A stretch of DNA of 64,000 nt from Neoroseomonas alkaliterrae (GTDB taxonomy: Bacteria > Pseudomonadota > Alphaproteobacteria > Acetobacterales > Acetobacteraceae): positions 124,001 to 188,000 of the forward strand of contig NZ_JACIJE010000001.1 of assembly GCF_014199195.1 (NCBI RefSeq), read 5' to 3'. Both the position numbers and the translations under genes were made by a program. The notes beneath the pieces were generated by a model that was not told where the DNA came from, searched no databases, and was given only the letters and a program-made list of their open reading frames with translations. Positions 9,088 through 20,173 of the stretch are shown here, piece after piece; within the stretch, counting starts at the first letter, position 1; each line of letters opens with the position of its first letter.

Positions 9088-10536
9088 ATGGCGATGGAGA
9101 AGCAGGCCGGTACGGATTCCGCGCGCTCCGCAGCGTCCCTCCAGGAATCCTGGGCCCGCATCCGTGGCCGCCTGCGAGACGAGGTCGGCGAGGTCGAATA
9201 CCGCACCTGGCTGCGGCAGATGACGCTCGCGGGCATCGAGGGCGACGAGGCGATCGTCCATCTCCCCACGCGGTTTCTGCGCGACTGGGTGCGCAGCCAC
9301 TACGGCGACCGGCTGCGGGCGCTCTGGCAGCAGGAGGTGCCGGCGGTGCGCCGCGTGGATGTGCGCGTCGGGCCGCAGCCGCGCGGCGCGGCGGCCTCCG
9401 ACGGCGAGGAAGCGGTCAATGGCGCCTCCGCGCCCGCGCAAGGCGGGCTCGCGGAATCCCTTTCGGCGCGCAACGGCGGCGCGCGGAGCGCGGGAGAGGG
9501 GCGCGGCGAGTGGTCCGCGCCGCTCGATCCGCGCTTCACCTTCGACACCTTCGTCGTCGGCAAGCCGAACGAGTTCGCCCATGCCTGCGCGCGGCGCGTG
9601 GCGGAGAAGCCGGCCCTGCCGGGCTTCAATCCGCTGTTCCTCTACGGCGGCGTCGGGCTGGGCAAGACGCATCTGATGCACGCCGTGGCCTGGGCGATCC
9701 GCGACGGCGAGGGCGGGCGCAACGTCGCCTACATGTCGGCCGAGAAGTTCATGTATCGCTTCATCGCGGCGCTGCGCACGCAGTCCACCATGGAGTTCAA
9801 GGAATCGCTCCGGTCGGTGGACGTGCTGATGGTGGACGACCTGCAGTTCCTGATCGGCAAGGACAACACGCAGGAGGAGTTCTTCCACACCTTCAACGCG
9901 CTGATCGACGCCGGCAAGCAGATCGTGATCAGCGCCGACAAGTCGCCCTCCGACCTCAACGGGCTCGAGGACAGGCTGCGCACGCGGCTCGGCTGCGGGA
10001 TGGTCGCCGACATCCACGCCACGACCTACGAGCTGCGCCTGTCCATCCTGCAGGCCAAGGCGACGGCGGCGGGCGTGGCGGTGCCCAAGAACGTGGTCGA
10101 GTTCCTCGCGCACAAGATCACCTCGAATGTGCGGGAGCTGGAAGGCGCGCTGAACCGGCTGATCGCGCACGCCAACCTGTTCGGCCGGGCGGTGACGCTG
10201 GAATCCGCGCAGGAGGTGCTGCACGACCTGCTGCGTGCGCACGACCGGCGCGTGACCATCGAGGAGATCCAGCGCAAGGTCGCCGAGCACTACAACATCC
10301 GCCTGACCGACATGAGCAGCGCGCGGCGCGCGCGCAACGTCGCCCGGCCGCGGCAGGTGGCGATGTATCTCGCCAAGCAGCTCACCTCGCGCTCGCTGCC
10401 CGAGATCGGGCGGCGCTTCGGCAACCGCGACCACACGACGGTGATGCACGCGGTCTCGCGCATCTCGGAGCTGATGCAGGCCGATGCCGCCTTCGCCGAG
10501 GATGTCGAGCTGCTGCGCCGCATGCTCGAAAGCTGA
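9088..10536 (+). CDS. dnaA: Chromosomal replication initiator DnaA
   Basis: AAA+ ATPase that binds origin DnaA boxes and melts the origin. Domain I (about 10-85: ESWARIRGRLRDEVGEVEYRTWLRQM), a low-complexity linker (about 95-140), AAA+ domain with Walker A GGVGLGKT (about 187-194) and Walker B VLMVDDLQFL, and the DNA-binding domain IV with the signature FGNRDHTTVMHAVSRI near the C-terminus. The start is uncertain: ATG 9088 or ATG 9094 (which has a GGGGGA stretch 5 nt upstream) both fit; the frame is open to 8899 but the upstream part lacks family character. Followed by dnaN after 246 bp. Confidence 0.97.
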   Translation: MAMEKQAGTDSARSAASLQESWARIRGRLRDEVGEVEYRTWLRQMTLAGIEGDEAIVHLPTRFLRDWVRSHYGDRLRALWQQEVPAVRRVDVRVGPQPRGAAASDGEEAVNGASAPAQGGLAESLSARNGGARSAGEGRGEWSAPLDPRFTFDTFVVGKPNEFAHACARRVAEKPALPGFNPLFLYGGVGLGKTHLMHAVAWAIRDGEGGRNVAYMSAEKFMYRFIAALRTQSTMEFKESLRSVDVLMVDDLQFLIGKDNTQEEFFHTFNALIDAGKQIVISADKSPSDLNGLEDRLRTRLGCGMVADIHATTYELRLSILQAKATAAGVAVPKNVVEFLAHKITSNVRELEGALNRLIAHANLFGRAVTLESAQEVLHDLLRAHDRRVTIEEIQRKVAEHYNIRLTDMSSARRARNVARPRQVAMYLAKQLTSRSLPEIGRRFGNRDHTTVMHAVSRISELMQADAAFAEDVELLRRMLES

Positions 10537-10552
10537 GGCCCGGCGCCGGGCC
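10537..10552 (+). terminator. Perfect GC palindrome directly after dnaA
   Basis: GGCCCGGCGCCGGGCC follows the dnaA stop codon immediately. It can form a very stable stem but has no T-tract; candidate terminator or attenuator between dnaA and dnaN. The remainder of the 246-bp gap presumably holds the dnaN promoter; no clear hexamers were recognised. Confidence 0.35.
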
Positions 10553-10782
10553 GCCGGCCGCCCGGGCCGCCCCATGCCGCGGGAATCCGCGGGTTTCCCG
10601 GCAGTACTCCCCGCTTTCCCGCCCCGAATCACGCTGATATGGTGCGGCCCCCTCGGCAGGGGCCGTGCGGGCCGATTCGCGGCCCCGGCCGGGCCGCGGG
10701 GCTGAGGGGGACACAGGCGGTCCCGCCGCGCCCATGCCGGGCCCGGCAGGGACCGCCCACAGGATCGGGGCGTCGGGCTGCG

Positions 10783-11913
10783 ATGAAGTTCACGGTGGAC
10801 CGGGCGGTGCTGCTCAAGGCTCTCGCGCATGTGCAGAGCGTGGTCGAGCGCCGCAACACCATCCCCATTCTCGCCAATGTGCTGGTGGATGCGAAGACCG
10901 ACGGCAGCCTCACGCTGACCGCGACCGACATGGAGATCGCGGTGGTCGAGGAGGTCGCCGGCGTCACGGTCGCGCGCGGCGGGCGGACCACGGCGCCGGC
11001 CGGCACGCTCTACGAGATCGTGCGCAAGCTGCCCGAGGGCGCGCGCATCGAGTTCGACCACGGCGGCGGCGACGGGCCGCTCAGCCTGCGCGCGGGGAAG
11101 TTCAACACCACGCTCGCGGTGCTGCCGGTGGACGACTTCCCCTCCATGACCGAGGGCAAGCTGCCGACGAAGTTCAGCATCAAGGCCGGCGTGCTGCGCG
11201 ACCTGATCGACCGCACGCGCTTCGCGATCAGCACCGAGGAGACGCGCTACTACCTCAACGGCATCTACCTGCATGCCGGCGAGGTGGATGGCGCGCCGGT
11301 TCTGCGCGCGGTCGCGACCGACGGGCATCGCCTCGCGCGCGTCGAGGAGCCGCTGCCCGAGGGTGCGAAGGGCATGCCCGGCGTGATCGTGCCGCGCAAG
11401 ACGGTGAACGAGGTGCGCAAGCTCGCGGAGGAGACGCAGGACGAGATCGAGATCCGCCTCTCCGACACCAAGATCCGCTTCGGCTTCGGCACCGTCTCGC
11501 TGACCAGCAAGCTGATCGACGGCACCTTCCCCGAATACGAGCGCGTCATCCCGCGCGGCAACGACAAGAAGCTGACCGTACCGAAGGATGCCTTCGAGGC
11601 CGCGGTGAACCGCGTCGCCGCGATCAGCAGCGAGCGGTCGCGGCCTGTGAAGCTCTCCATCTCCCGCAACAACCTGCTGCTGACGGCCAACAGCCCGGAG
11701 CAGGGCCAGGCGCAGGAGGAGCTGGACTCCGACACGGTGTCCTACGAGAGCAGCCCGCTCGAGATCGGCTTCCAGGCGCGCTACCTGACGGACATCACGG
11801 CGCAGATCGGCGCCACGGTGGAGTTCCACTTCGCCGACGGCGCGGCGCCCACCATCGTCAAGGACGAGGCGAAGCCGGAGGCGCTCTACGTGCTGATGCC
11901 GATGCGGGTGTGA
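10783..11913 (+). CDS. dnaN: DNA polymerase III beta sliding clamp
   Basis: Ring-shaped processivity clamp for the replicative polymerase. The 376 aa start MKFTVDRAVLLKALAHVQSV and contain the three repeated clamp folds; family landmarks include ERRNTIPILANVL, RYYLNGIYLH, RAVATDGHRLAR and the C-terminal ALYVLMPMRV, where the PMRL-like end is normal for beta clamps. The start at 10783 is fixed by family alignment; the open frame upstream is Gly/Pro/Arg-rich and not conserved-looking. In relatives recF follows directly; here a membrane enzyme gene intervenes 34 bp downstream. Confidence 0.97.
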   Translation: MKFTVDRAVLLKALAHVQSVVERRNTIPILANVLVDAKTDGSLTLTATDMEIAVVEEVAGVTVARGGRTTAPAGTLYEIVRKLPEGARIEFDHGGGDGPLSLRAGKFNTTLAVLPVDDFPSMTEGKLPTKFSIKAGVLRDLIDRTRFAISTEETRYYLNGIYLHAGEVDGAPVLRAVATDGHRLARVEEPLPEGAKGMPGVIVPRKTVNEVRKLAEETQDEIEIRLSDTKIRFGFGTVSLTSKLIDGTFPEYERVIPRGNDKKLTVPKDAFEAAVNRVAAISSERSRPVKLSISRNNLLLTANSPEQGQAQEELDSDTVSYESSPLEIGFQARYLTDITAQIGATVEFHFADGAAPTIVKDEAKPEALYVLMPMRV

Positions 11914-11947
11914 TGGTCCCTGCCATAGGGTCCGCGCCCTTTTCGGC

Positions 11948-13741
11948 ATGAGCAAGGGAGGCGGTCAGGCTGCTGATCGGCGTGGCGCCTACGGTGGCCT
12001 CCTTGTCCTCGTGATTGCCGCCGGCGCGGTCGTCATCGGCGACTGGCTGTTTGCCGCACATCTTGGAAGCTGGCCGCCGACGATCATCGCACTGCTGTTC
12101 TTCGGCCTGGACATCCCTCTGGCGCTGCTCGTCGCGCTCGCGATCCGCGCGCTTCAGCGTCCGAACCTCCTCGGCGTGCTGCTTGCGGCCGCGGTCCCCC
12201 TCGTCATGCTCGCCGCCTCGTCCGCCAAGTTCGTCATGCTCGGACGGTCGGCGCTGTTCAGCGATGCGGCACTGCTGCTGGATCTCCGTCGCACGCTCGA
12301 ACCGCGGCAGGCGCTACTCACCGACCTCACCTTCGGCGTTGTCCTCCTCGCGTTTCTCGCGAACATGAGAATTGACCGGAGCGCCCTGCGCGCCTGGGTG
12401 CTTCCCGGACTTGGGCTCGCCGGTCTCGGCGCGGCAATCCTGGTTCTGCCGCATGGCGGACGCTGGGTTGACCGCGGCTTAGGATTGCTGCCTCACCGCG
12501 TTTCGGATTTTCCCTTCTACGGCCACTTCGTCACGGCCGCGCAGGATGCTGCCGAGGAACGGGCGATGCGGCGGGCGGTGCTCGACGTGCCGACGGCACC
12601 GCTGCTCCGTGACCGGCTGGTGGTGCCCCTCGATGCGCGCAACCTGCACGTCATCGTCGTCGAGAGCCTGATCGATCCGCTCTGGTTGACGGGCTTTTCG
12701 TGGCCACCGGAGCCGCTGTCGCCCCTGTTCGGCCGCTGGCGGTCCGATTCGCTCAGCACGGCGGTCGTGCCGGTCTTCGGCAACCGCTCCTCCGACACGG
12801 AGTTCGAGGTTCTGTGTGGACTCCCCGCCGCCGGGGGCGCGGCGGGCGTCACCTTCATGCGCATCGGCACGGGGGCGGAGCTGGCTTGCCTGCCACGCCT
12901 GCTGGCTGCACGGGGCCATGCTGCGATCTCAATCGTGCCGAGCTCCGGAGCCTTCTTCCGCGCGAGCAACGCTTTCCGAGCGGTAGGATTCGCGCCCGCC
13001 CTGTTCGCCGATGATCTTGACATGAGCGACCTGGACGGGATCTGGCTGTCGGCCAGCTCCACGCTGGCTCAGATGCGCCAAGCGATAGGGCGCGTCCGGG
13101 CGCGTGAGCCGGCACGGCCCGTCTTTGCCTACACATTCATAAATGCCGGGCACTTTCCCTATGATCGCGACAGGGCCCGCCGCCCGGATCGCATCAGCCC
13201 GACACCCGAGGATGCACTCATCCGAGATTGGGCGAACGCCGCGCACTACAACGCCCTCGCCGTCGAAGAGCACGTCGCGACGATCCGCAACGACGATCCC
13301 GCGGCGCTCATCGTGATCCTGGGCGACCACAACCCGCCGCTCGGCGCCAACTTTGCCGGCTATCGGCTTGGCGGGCGCATGCCGCCCGCCGGCGTGCGGA
13401 CAGCCCACAGCGCCTTGCTCCACGAAACGCCACTCCTGGTTCTCGACGGGGATCGCATGGTGGCGGTTGGACGGCTGCCTGCCTGGGGCGTACCGGATCT
13501 CATCCTGGATCTGCTGTCAGCCGGTGCGCATTGCCGTCACACAACCTGCCAGCACGGCGCGGCGCTGCGTATCCGGCCGCTCGACGGGGCGGTGCTCGGC
13601 TTGGCGACGGATCGAGGTGCGGATTTGACCTGCAGGCGCCAGACCGGCGCTCCCGAAGCCGACGATGCCGCCGCCTGCAGCGCGCTGAGGGAAAAGGCAG
13701 CCTCCCTGGCCGCGGGCCTGCTGCGCCTCCTCTCGCCCTGA
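11948..13741 (+). CDS. LtaS/OpgB-like membrane sulfatase-fold phosphotransferase
   Basis: A 597-aa protein with about five N-terminal membrane segments (around 14-36, 42-67, 74-95, 117-137, 147-166) followed by a periplasmic alkaline-phosphatase/sulfatase domain. Family marks: VIVVESLIDP, GNRSSDTEFEVLCGL (position of the catalytic Thr in LTA synthases, here Ser), FINAGHFPYD and ILGDHNPPL, which supply metal ligands. Relatives transfer phosphoglycerol or phosphoethanolamine to envelope glycans or lipids; the substrate here cannot be told. Codon choice looks less GC-rich than in the neighbouring dnaN and recF (TTA leucine, ATA isoleucine occur). It interrupts the usual dnaN-recF pair and ends 11 bp before recF, so it may be cotranscribed with recF. 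Confidence 0.8.
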   Translation: MSKGGGQAADRRGAYGGLLVLVIAAGAVVIGDWLFAAHLGSWPPTIIALLFFGLDIPLALLVALAIRALQRPNLLGVLLAAAVPLVMLAASSAKFVMLGRSALFSDAALLLDLRRTLEPRQALLTDLTFGVVLLAFLANMRIDRSALRAWVLPGLGLAGLGAAILVLPHGGRWVDRGLGLLPHRVSDFPFYGHFVTAAQDAAEERAMRRAVLDVPTAPLLRDRLVVPLDARNLHVIVVESLIDPLWLTGFSWPPEPLSPLFGRWRSDSLSTAVVPVFGNRSSDTEFEVLCGLPAAGGAAGVTFMRIGTGAELACLPRLLAARGHAAISIVPSSGAFFRASNAFRAVGFAPALFADDLDMSDLDGIWLSASSTLAQMRQAIGRVRAREPARPVFAYTFINAGHFPYDRDRARRPDRISPTPEDALIRDWANAAHYNALAVEEHVATIRNDDPAALIVILGDHNPPLGANFAGYRLGGRMPPAGVRTAHSALLHETPLLVLDGDRMVAVGRLPAWGVPDLILDLLSAGAHCRHTTCQHGAALRIRPLDGAVLGLATDRGADLTCRRQTGAPEADDAAACSALREKAASLAAGLLRLLSP

Positions 13742-13752
13742 CGCGGCACGCG

Positions 13753-14898
13753 ATGCTCCGCCTCACCCGCCTGCGCCTTACCGACTTCCGCTCCTGGGCT
13801 GCGCTCGAGGCGCGCTTCGACGCGCCGGTCGTCGCCATCGCCGGCGAGAACGGCGCGGGCAAGACCAACCTGCTCGAGGCGATCTCGCTGCTCGGGCCCG
13901 GCCGCGGCCTGCGCGGGGCGCGGATGGCGGAGCTCGGCCGGCGCGTGGACGGTGTCGCGCGCCCCTGGGCGGTGGCCGGCCGCTTCACGTCGCCGAATGG
14001 GGTTTTCGACATCGGCACGGGCTCGGACCCGGAGGGCGCCTCCGAGCGGCGCGCCTTCCGCCTCGACGGGCAGCCGGTGCGCGTGCAGGCCGAACTGGCC
14101 GACCGCGTCGCCGCGGTCTGGCTGACGCCGCAGATGGACCGCCTGTTCCAGGAGGGGGCGGCGGGACGCCGGCGCTTCCTCGACCGCCTCGCCTGGGCGC
14201 TGGAGCCTGCCCATGCGCGCGACGTCGCCGCGCACGACAATGCGATGGCGCAGCGCAACCGGCTGCTGGCGGAGGGGCGGGCGGAGCCGCGCTGGCTCGC
14301 CGCGCTCGAGGATGCGATGGCGCGTCACGCCGTCGCCGCCGCCGCGACGCGGCGGGCGCTGACGCTGCGACTGAACGCGGCGATGGCGGCGGCGGCCACC
14401 GGCGGCGCCTTCCCGGCGGCGCGGATGGACCTGCTCTGCCCGATCGCGGCGGCGCTGGCCGACCGGCCGGCCCTGGCGGTCGAGGACGCGCTGCGCGAGG
14501 GCCTTGCGGCCGACCGCCGGCGCGATGCCGCGGCCGGGGGGGCGGCGCGCGGCGCCCACCGGGCCGACATGACGCTCGTGCACCTGCCCAAGGACCAGCC
14601 CGCGGAATTGTGCTCGACCGGGGAGCAGAAGGCGCTGCTGGTCTCGGTGGTCCTGGCCCATGCGGCGCTGATCGCCTATGCGCGCGGATTCGCCCCGCTG
14701 CTGCTGCTGGACGAGGTCGCCGCGCATCTCGACCAGGCGCGGCGGGAGGCGCTGTTCGCCGCCCTCGCCGCGCTGCCGGCGCAGAGCTTCCTGACCGGCA
14801 CGGAGGCCGAGGTTTTCCGCCCGCTCGCGGGCATCGCGGCGATGTTCCGCGCGGCGGACGGAAAGCTCATCCCCGAAGGCGAAACCGGGTCGCGCTGA
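13753..14898 (+). CDS. recF: DNA replication/repair protein RecF
   Basis: SMC-like ATPase of the RecFOR pathway that helps load RecA at gapped DNA. The 381 aa begin MLRLTRLRLTDFRSW and show Walker A GENGAGKTN (31-39), the RecF/SMC signature in CSTGEQKALLVSVVLAHA and Walker B LLLLDEVAAHLD. DRPGRRRFLD-like family segment appears as AAGRRRFLDRL. The start at 13753 follows the family; the upstream frame is a shadow of the sulfatase-like gene. It is followed by gyrB after 65 bp. Confidence 0.95.
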   Translation: MLRLTRLRLTDFRSWAALEARFDAPVVAIAGENGAGKTNLLEAISLLGPGRGLRGARMAELGRRVDGVARPWAVAGRFTSPNGVFDIGTGSDPEGASERRAFRLDGQPVRVQAELADRVAAVWLTPQMDRLFQEGAAGRRRFLDRLAWALEPAHARDVAAHDNAMAQRNRLLAEGRAEPRWLAALEDAMARHAVAAAATRRALTLRLNAAMAAAATGGAFPAARMDLLCPIAAALADRPALAVEDALREGLAADRRRDAAAGGAARGAHRADMTLVHLPKDQPAELCSTGEQKALLVSVVLAHAALIAYARGFAPLLLLDEVAAHLDQARREALFAALAALPAQSFLTGTEAEVFRPLAGIAAMFRAADGKLIPEGETGSR

Positions 14899-14912
14899 GG
14901 GCCGGAAAAGCC

Positions 14913-14918
14913 TATATT
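14913..14918 (+). promoter_or_regulatory. Candidate -10 element for gyrB
   Basis: TATATT in the recF-gyrB gap, about 45 nt before the gyrB ATG; it is the only AT-rich hexamer there. No good -35 element is seen. AGGAGTGAG at 14947-14955 is a plausible ribosome binding site. Confidence 0.35.
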
Positions 14919-14954
14919 CAGGGCTCCTTTCCGCCCCCCTCCAGACAGGAGTGA

Positions 14955-17390
<2,436 letters not shown>

Positions 17391-17742
17391 GGCGGGGTGG
17401 TCCCTCGCGCGCGATGGGGATCAGGGGCTGACTGCCACGGTCGTCGGCCAGGCAGCCGACCCGACGCTGGCGAAGGTCTGACCGTGGCCAGCGCGATCCC
17501 TGGGGCACGAGGCGGGGAGGCGGAGACCGCCGCTGAGGGTCTTTCCGGGGTTGCTGGAGGCTGACCCGATGGGCCTTGCGCCGTTGTGGCGCTCGGCAAG
17601 AGCCGTCGCAGAACAGCAACGTGCCCAGCCGCTCGCCGCCTGGCGCAGGGAAGGCCGAGGCACCGCTCCGGACGGGAAGGCCTCGTGGCACAGCGCCTGC
17701 GGCCGCCCCCCAGCCACAGCATGCTGAAACCGTGGGGCAACA
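17391..17742. other. 352-bp gap between gyrB and tRNA-Thr with no recognised gene
   Basis: No reading frame here has family character on either strand. A short perfect stem GTCGGC/GCCGAC (17443-17460) lacks a T-tract. A 98-codon minus-strand frame (17421-17717) is open but Ser/Pro/Arg/Ala-rich in the manner of chance GC-rich frames. The base texture differs slightly from neighbouring gaps and a degraded insertion element is possible, but no terminal repeats were found. Confidence 0.5.
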
Positions 17743-17817
<75 letters not shown>

Positions 17818-17855
17818 CCCTGCCGCCGCGCCGCTGCGCGCGCTTGGGCGGCGCC

Positions 17856-17883
17856 TTCTAGCCGCAGGGCGGCCGCGCCGCAA
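17856..17883 (-). promoter_or_regulatory. Candidate promoter of tRNA-Thr
   Basis: On the minus strand TTGCGG (17878-17883), a 16-nt spacer and CTAGAA (17856-17861) precede the tRNA by about 38 nt. The -10 resembles that of the rpsT promoter. Confidence 0.4.
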
Positions 17884-17939
17884 CCCGGCAGCGCATTCCC
17901 GGCCGCAGGAGCGCCGGTCCGTGCTATCCATGCCGCACC

Positions 17940-18932
17940 ATGCGTCGGCGCGTCCTGTTGCTCCTTCTGGTCCCCTTGCTCGCGGCGGGGGGATGGATCT
18001 GGTGGACCATGCCCCCCGCGGTCGCCATCGCGATGGCCACGCAGGGGCCGGCGCTGCGCGCCGTCTACGCCACGGGCAGCGTCGAGCCGGTCCATTGGGC
18101 GAAGGTCGGCCCCTCGCTCCGCGCCCGCATCACGGAGGTTCTGGTCGAGGAAGGCCAGCGCGTGAGCGAAGGCCAGGCCATGGCGCGGCTCGACAACCGC
18201 GAAGCCGTCCATCGCGTCGAGGAGGCCGAGGCCCGCGCGAGGTTTGCCGAGGAGGAACTGGCGCGCATCCGCACCCTGGTCGCGCGCGACATCGCCGCGC
18301 GCGCCAGCCTCGACCGCGCCGAGGCCGAGGCCCGCGCGGTGCGCGCGGCAGCCGAGGCCGCCCGCCGGCGCCTGGACGACTACGTGGTGCGCGCGCCCGC
18401 AGACGGCCTCGTGCTGCGCCGCGACGCCGAGGTCGGCGAGGTCGTGGACACCCCCGCCGCGCTGTTCTGGATCGGCGAGCCGCGCCCGCTGCGCGTCACC
18501 GCCGAGGTGGACGAGGAGGACATCGCCCAGGTGCGCGAAGGACAGGACGTGCTGCTGCGCGCGGACGCCTTCCCCGGCCGCGTGCTGACTGCGACCGTCG
18601 CGCAGATCACGCCGAAGGGCGATGCGACGCGCAAGGCCTACCGCGTGCGCCTCGCCCTGCCGGAGGACACGCCGCTGCTCATCGGCATGACGGTCGAGGC
18701 GAACATCGTCCTGCGCAGGACTGAGGATGCCGTGCTGGTGCCGCCCGCTGCGGTGCGCGACGGGCGCGTCTTCGTGGTGCGCCAGCAGGTGGTCGAGCGG
18801 CGCACGGTCGAGCTCGGCATCGAAGGCCCGCGCGCGGTCGAGGTGCGGCACGGCCTCGCGCGCGGGGAGGCCGTGGTGCTCGACCCGCCCACCGGCCTCG
18901 CGGACGGCCAGGCGGTGCGCCTCAGGCCATGA
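17940..18932 (+). CDS. Periplasmic adaptor subunit (HlyD/MacA type) of an ABC exporter
   Basis: Membrane-fusion protein linking an inner-membrane ABC exporter to the periplasm or an outer-membrane channel. 330 aa: N-terminal membrane anchor or signal (about 4-22), biotinyl-lipoyl-like half (VEPVHWAKVGPSLRARITEV, VRAPADGLVLRRDAEVGEVV), an alpha-hairpin rich in Ala/Arg/Glu (about 83-145), and beta-barrel and proximal domains. The ATG at 17940 lacks a Shine-Dalgarno sequence and follows a TATCCA hexamer closely. Its stop overlaps the permease start (ATGA), so the three genes 17940-20856 form one unit. Substrate unknown. Confidence 0.88.
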   Translation: MRRRVLLLLLVPLLAAGGWIWWTMPPAVAIAMATQGPALRAVYATGSVEPVHWAKVGPSLRARITEVLVEEGQRVSEGQAMARLDNREAVHRVEEAEARARFAEEELARIRTLVARDIAARASLDRAEAEARAVRAAAEAARRRLDDYVVRAPADGLVLRRDAEVGEVVDTPAALFWIGEPRPLRVTAEVDEEDIAQVREGQDVLLRADAFPGRVLTATVAQITPKGDATRKAYRVRLALPEDTPLLIGMTVEANIVLRRTEDAVLVPPAAVRDGRVFVVRQQVVERRTVELGIEGPRAVEVRHGLARGEAVVLDPPTGLADGQAVRLRP

Positions 18933-20173
18933 GGCTCATTCTCGACCTCGCGCGCGGGATGCTTTCGCGCCGGCGGCGGCAGACGCTCGTGAGCGTGCTC
19001 GGCGTCGCCCTCGGCGTTGCCTTCTTCATCGCCATCGCGTCGCTGATGCGGGGCTTCCAGACCTACTTCATCCAGCAGGTGATTGATGTGCAGCCGCACA
19101 TCGTCCTGAAGGACGAGACGCGCAACCCGCTGCCCCAGGCGGCCGAGCTCGCCATCCCGGAAGGCGCGGTCGCCATCAACAACGTCAAGCCGCGCGAGCG
19201 CGTGCGCGGGATCCGCTCGGCCGGCGAGAAGATCGCGATGCTCGAGGCGATCCCCGGCGCCGCTGTCGCGCCCATCCTCACCGGCGCGGCGCTGCTGCGC
19301 TTCGGCTCGCGCGACGTGACCATCACCGTCACGGGCATCGAGCCCGACCGCTACCGCCGGGTCGCCAATCTCGAGAAGGACATGCTGCAGGGCCGGCTCG
19401 AGGACCTGCGCGCAGCGGCCAACGGGCTGATCATCGGGGCGGCGCTGGCGCAGCGGCTCGGGGTGCAGCTGGGCGATACGGTCGTCGCCGTCTCGCCGCG
19501 CGGCGTCTCGCTGCAGATGAAGGTGGTCGGGCTGTTCCACACGGGCCTGGTGAGCCTCGATCTCTCCGCCGGATACACGCTGCTGAAGGTCAACCAGATC
19601 CTGCAGGACCGGCCGAACGTCGTGAACCAGATCCTGCTGCGCCTGAACGACGTGACGCGCGCCGAGCCGCTCGCGCGCGAGATCGAGGCCCGCTTCGGCG
19701 ACCGCACGGAATCCTGGGAGGAGCAGAACCGCAATATCCTGACCGTGTTCGTGATCCAGAACGCCATCATGTACAGCGTGACTGGCGCCATCCTGCTGGT
19801 CGCGGCCTTCGGCATCTACAACATCATCTCGACCGTGGTGTTCGAGAAGACGCGCGACATCGCCATCCTGAAGTCTCTCGGCTTCACGGAAGGGGATGTG
19901 CAGAGGCTGTTCCTTGTGCAGGGCATCATCGCGGGGCTGCTCGGCGCGATTCTCGGCTGCCTGCTCGGGCAGGTGATGATCGAGGCGCTCGCGCAGGTGC
20001 GCTTCCGCACCGAGACCCCGGCGGGCAACGATCGCTTCCTCCTGGCGCGGGACTGGCGGATCTTCGCCGTCGCCTCCTTCTTCGCCGTGGCCTCGGCCGC
20101 GCTCGCGGCGGTCATTCCGGCGCGTCGCGCCGCGCGGCTCGACCCCGTGCAGATCGTGCGCGGCGCGGCGTGA
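18929..20173 (+). CDS. FtsX-type ABC transporter permease (MacB/LolC-like)
   Basis: Inner-membrane permease of the MacB/LolCDE fold, 414 aa: one N-terminal membrane helix (about 20-45), a large periplasmic MacB core domain (about 50-265), then three helices (about 270-295, 325-347, 375-398) with GIYNIISTVVFEKTRDIAIL and the C-terminal AVIPARRAARLDPVQIVRG motif typical of these permeases. Unlike MacB, the ATPase is a separate gene. Overlaps both neighbours by 4 bases. Such systems extrude lipoproteins, peptides or drugs by mechanotransmission; the cargo here cannot be told. Confidence 0.9.
   Translation: MRLILDLARGMLSRRRRQTLVSVLGVALGVAFFIAIASLMRGFQTYFIQQVIDVQPHIVLKDETRNPLPQAAELAIPEGAVAINNVKPRERVRGIRSAGEKIAMLEAIPGAAVAPILTGAALLRFGSRDVTITVTGIEPDRYRRVANLEKDMLQGRLEDLRAAANGLIIGAALAQRLGVQLGDTVVAVSPRGVSLQMKVVGLFHTGLVSLDLSAGYTLLKVNQILQDRPNVVNQILLRLNDVTRAEPLAREIEARFGDRTESWEEQNRNILTVFVIQNAIMYSVTGAILLVAAFGIYNIISTVVFEKTRDIAILKSLGFTEGDVQRLFLVQGIIAGLLGAILGCLLGQVMIEALAQVRFRTETPAGNDRFLLARDWRIFAVASFFAVASAALAAVIPARRAARLDPVQIVRGAA

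Noticed and set aside
8989..11955. 988-codon open frame on the minus strand opposite dnaA and dnaN
   Set aside because: It mirrors the codon structure of dnaA and dnaN, is rich in Arg/His/Gly/Asp as expected for an antisense GC-rich frame, and matches no family.
17421..17717. 98-codon minus-strand frame beside tRNA-Thr
   Set aside because: No ribosome site, no family resemblance and amino acid composition typical of chance frames; kept only as part of the gene-free stretch.
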